NCBI GenBank assembly: GCA_902766675.1
Contig: CACXEN010000072.1
Span: forward strand, 1-7,364
Direction of reading: 5' to 3'
Origin: an uncultured Erysipelotrichaceae bacterium
Lineage (GTDB): Bacteria > Bacillota_I > Bacilli_A > Erysipelotrichales > Erysipelotrichaceae
DNA length: 7,364 nt
Under the pieces are notes generated by a model that did no database searches, was not told where the DNA came from, and saw nothing but the letters and a program-made list of their open reading frames with translations. The position numbers and the translations under genes are program-made. Positions within the stretch are counted from its first letter, which is position 1. Each line of letters opens with the position of its first letter. Below, one piece after another: positions 6,817-7,364 of this stretch.

Positions 6817-7364
6817 ATGTTAACAGTAATTGATCATCCACTAATTAAACACAAACTAAGCCTTATGAGAGATAAGGACACAGGTACGAAAGATTTCCGT
6901 ACATTCTTAGATGAGATTGCGGAATTAATGGCGTATGAGGTATGCAGAGATTTACCAACAAGAGATATCGAAGTAGAAACTCCAATCGCTAAGACAATTG
7001 GACAAGAAATCAGTAAAGAAGTAGTAATCGTTCCAATTTTAAGAGCTGGTATTGGACTATTGGATGGTATTCGTAATTTAGTACCAACAGCCAAAGTTGG
7101 CTTCATTGGATTATACCGTGATGAAGAAACATTGGAGCCAGTAGAATACTTCGCAAAATTCCCAAAGATATTAGATGAAGCAGTTACTATGGTTGTAGAT
7201 CCAATGCTTGCGACTGGTGGTAGTGCAGCTGATGCAATTAAGCTAATCAAACAAAGAGGCGCAAATGATATTAAACTAGTTTGTTTGGTAGGAGCACCAG
7301 AAGGTGTTAAGAAGATTCAAGAAGAACATCCAGACGTAGATATTTATCTAGCAGCGCTAGATGA
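6817..7364 (+). CDS. upp: Uracil phosphoribosyltransferase (3' end outside window)
   Basis: The enzyme converts uracil and PRPP to UMP in cytoplasmic pyrimidine salvage. The window contains 182 complete codons of a protein normally near 208 residues, and the frame is open to the last base, so about 26 C-terminal residues are missing. Evidence includes the opening [20 protein letters not shown], the block [17 protein letters not shown], the [10 protein letters not shown] region, and the PRPP-binding loop [12 protein letters not shown] with its acidic residue at D128. The final visible residues IYLAALD lead towards the uracil-binding GDAGDR motif, which lies beyond the end. The ATG has a perfect AGGAGG (6806-6811) five bases upstream. 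Only about 28 bases separate it from the terminator and no promoter is evident there, so it may depend on read-through or on a promoter inside telA. It is probably a housekeeping neighbour and not part of the TelA cassette. Confidence 0.97.
   Translation, partial: MLTVIDHPLIKHKLSLMRDKDTGTKDFRTFLDEIAELMAYEVCRDLPTRDIEVETPIAKTIGQEISKEVVIVPILRAGIGLLDGIRNLVPTAKVGFIGLYRDEETLEPVEYFAKFPKILDEAVTMVVDPMLATGGSAADAIKLIKQRGANDIKLVCLVGAPEGVKKIQEEHPDVDIYLAALD

Noticed and set aside
6834..7250. Minus-strand open frame opposite upp (138 codons)
   Set aside because: It lies wholly within the clear upp gene on the other strand and its product matches no family I recognise.

Overview
This window comes from a low-GC, AT-rich bacterial chromosome, and all six genes are on the + strand. 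The strong AGGAGG-type ribosome sites, short gaps, U-tailed hairpins, AT-rich codon use and the XpaC/TelA protein pair point to a Bacillota (Firmicutes) bacterium. Erysipelotrichia-like relatives are plausible, but that finer placement is an impression from protein style and not a demonstrated result.

Layout: (1) positions 1-288 hold the C-terminal end of an XpaC-family protein whose start lies before the window. (2) Its TAA shares a base with the ATG of a 720-residue double AAA+ protein (288-2450). That protein has a ClpB-D2-like first module that looks catalytically dead and a CbbX/SpoVK-like second module with intact ATPase motifs. (3) A perfect 10-bp hairpin with a U-rich tail covers the AAA+ stop codon. 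It is followed after a few bases by a gene for a membrane-anchored protein with Ig-like modules and a C-terminal phage-tail-type lysozyme domain (2485-3546). (4) A short gap with a consensus TATAAT box leads to a 624-residue secreted protein (3589-5463). It is built like a UshA-type 5'-nucleotidase but has lost essentially all recognisable metal ligands, and it ends in a membrane segment with a basic tail. (5) A 54-bp gap with an extended -10 candidate leads to a TelA (toxic anion resistance) family gene (5518-6750). (6) A strong terminator-like hairpin separates telA from upp, uracil phosphoribosyltransferase (6817 to window end, truncated), which is probably a housekeeping neighbour.

XpaC and TelA are commonly neighbours in Bacillota (xpaC-yaaN in Bacillus subtilis). 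Here three genes sit between them: one double AAA+ protein and two envelope proteins that face outward. My inference is that 1-6750 is one functional cassette with a cytoplasmic part (XpaC, AAA+, TelA) and a membrane/extracytoplasmic part (anchored lysozyme, dead nucleotidase-like receptor or scaffold). It would be a candidate envelope-stress or envelope-remodelling system. Two pseudo-enzyme modules in one cassette (a dead AAA+ and a dead metallophosphatase) are its most unusual trait. There is no IS element, tRNA, rRNA or CRISPR array in the window, and no intergenic stretch exceeds about 70 bases.
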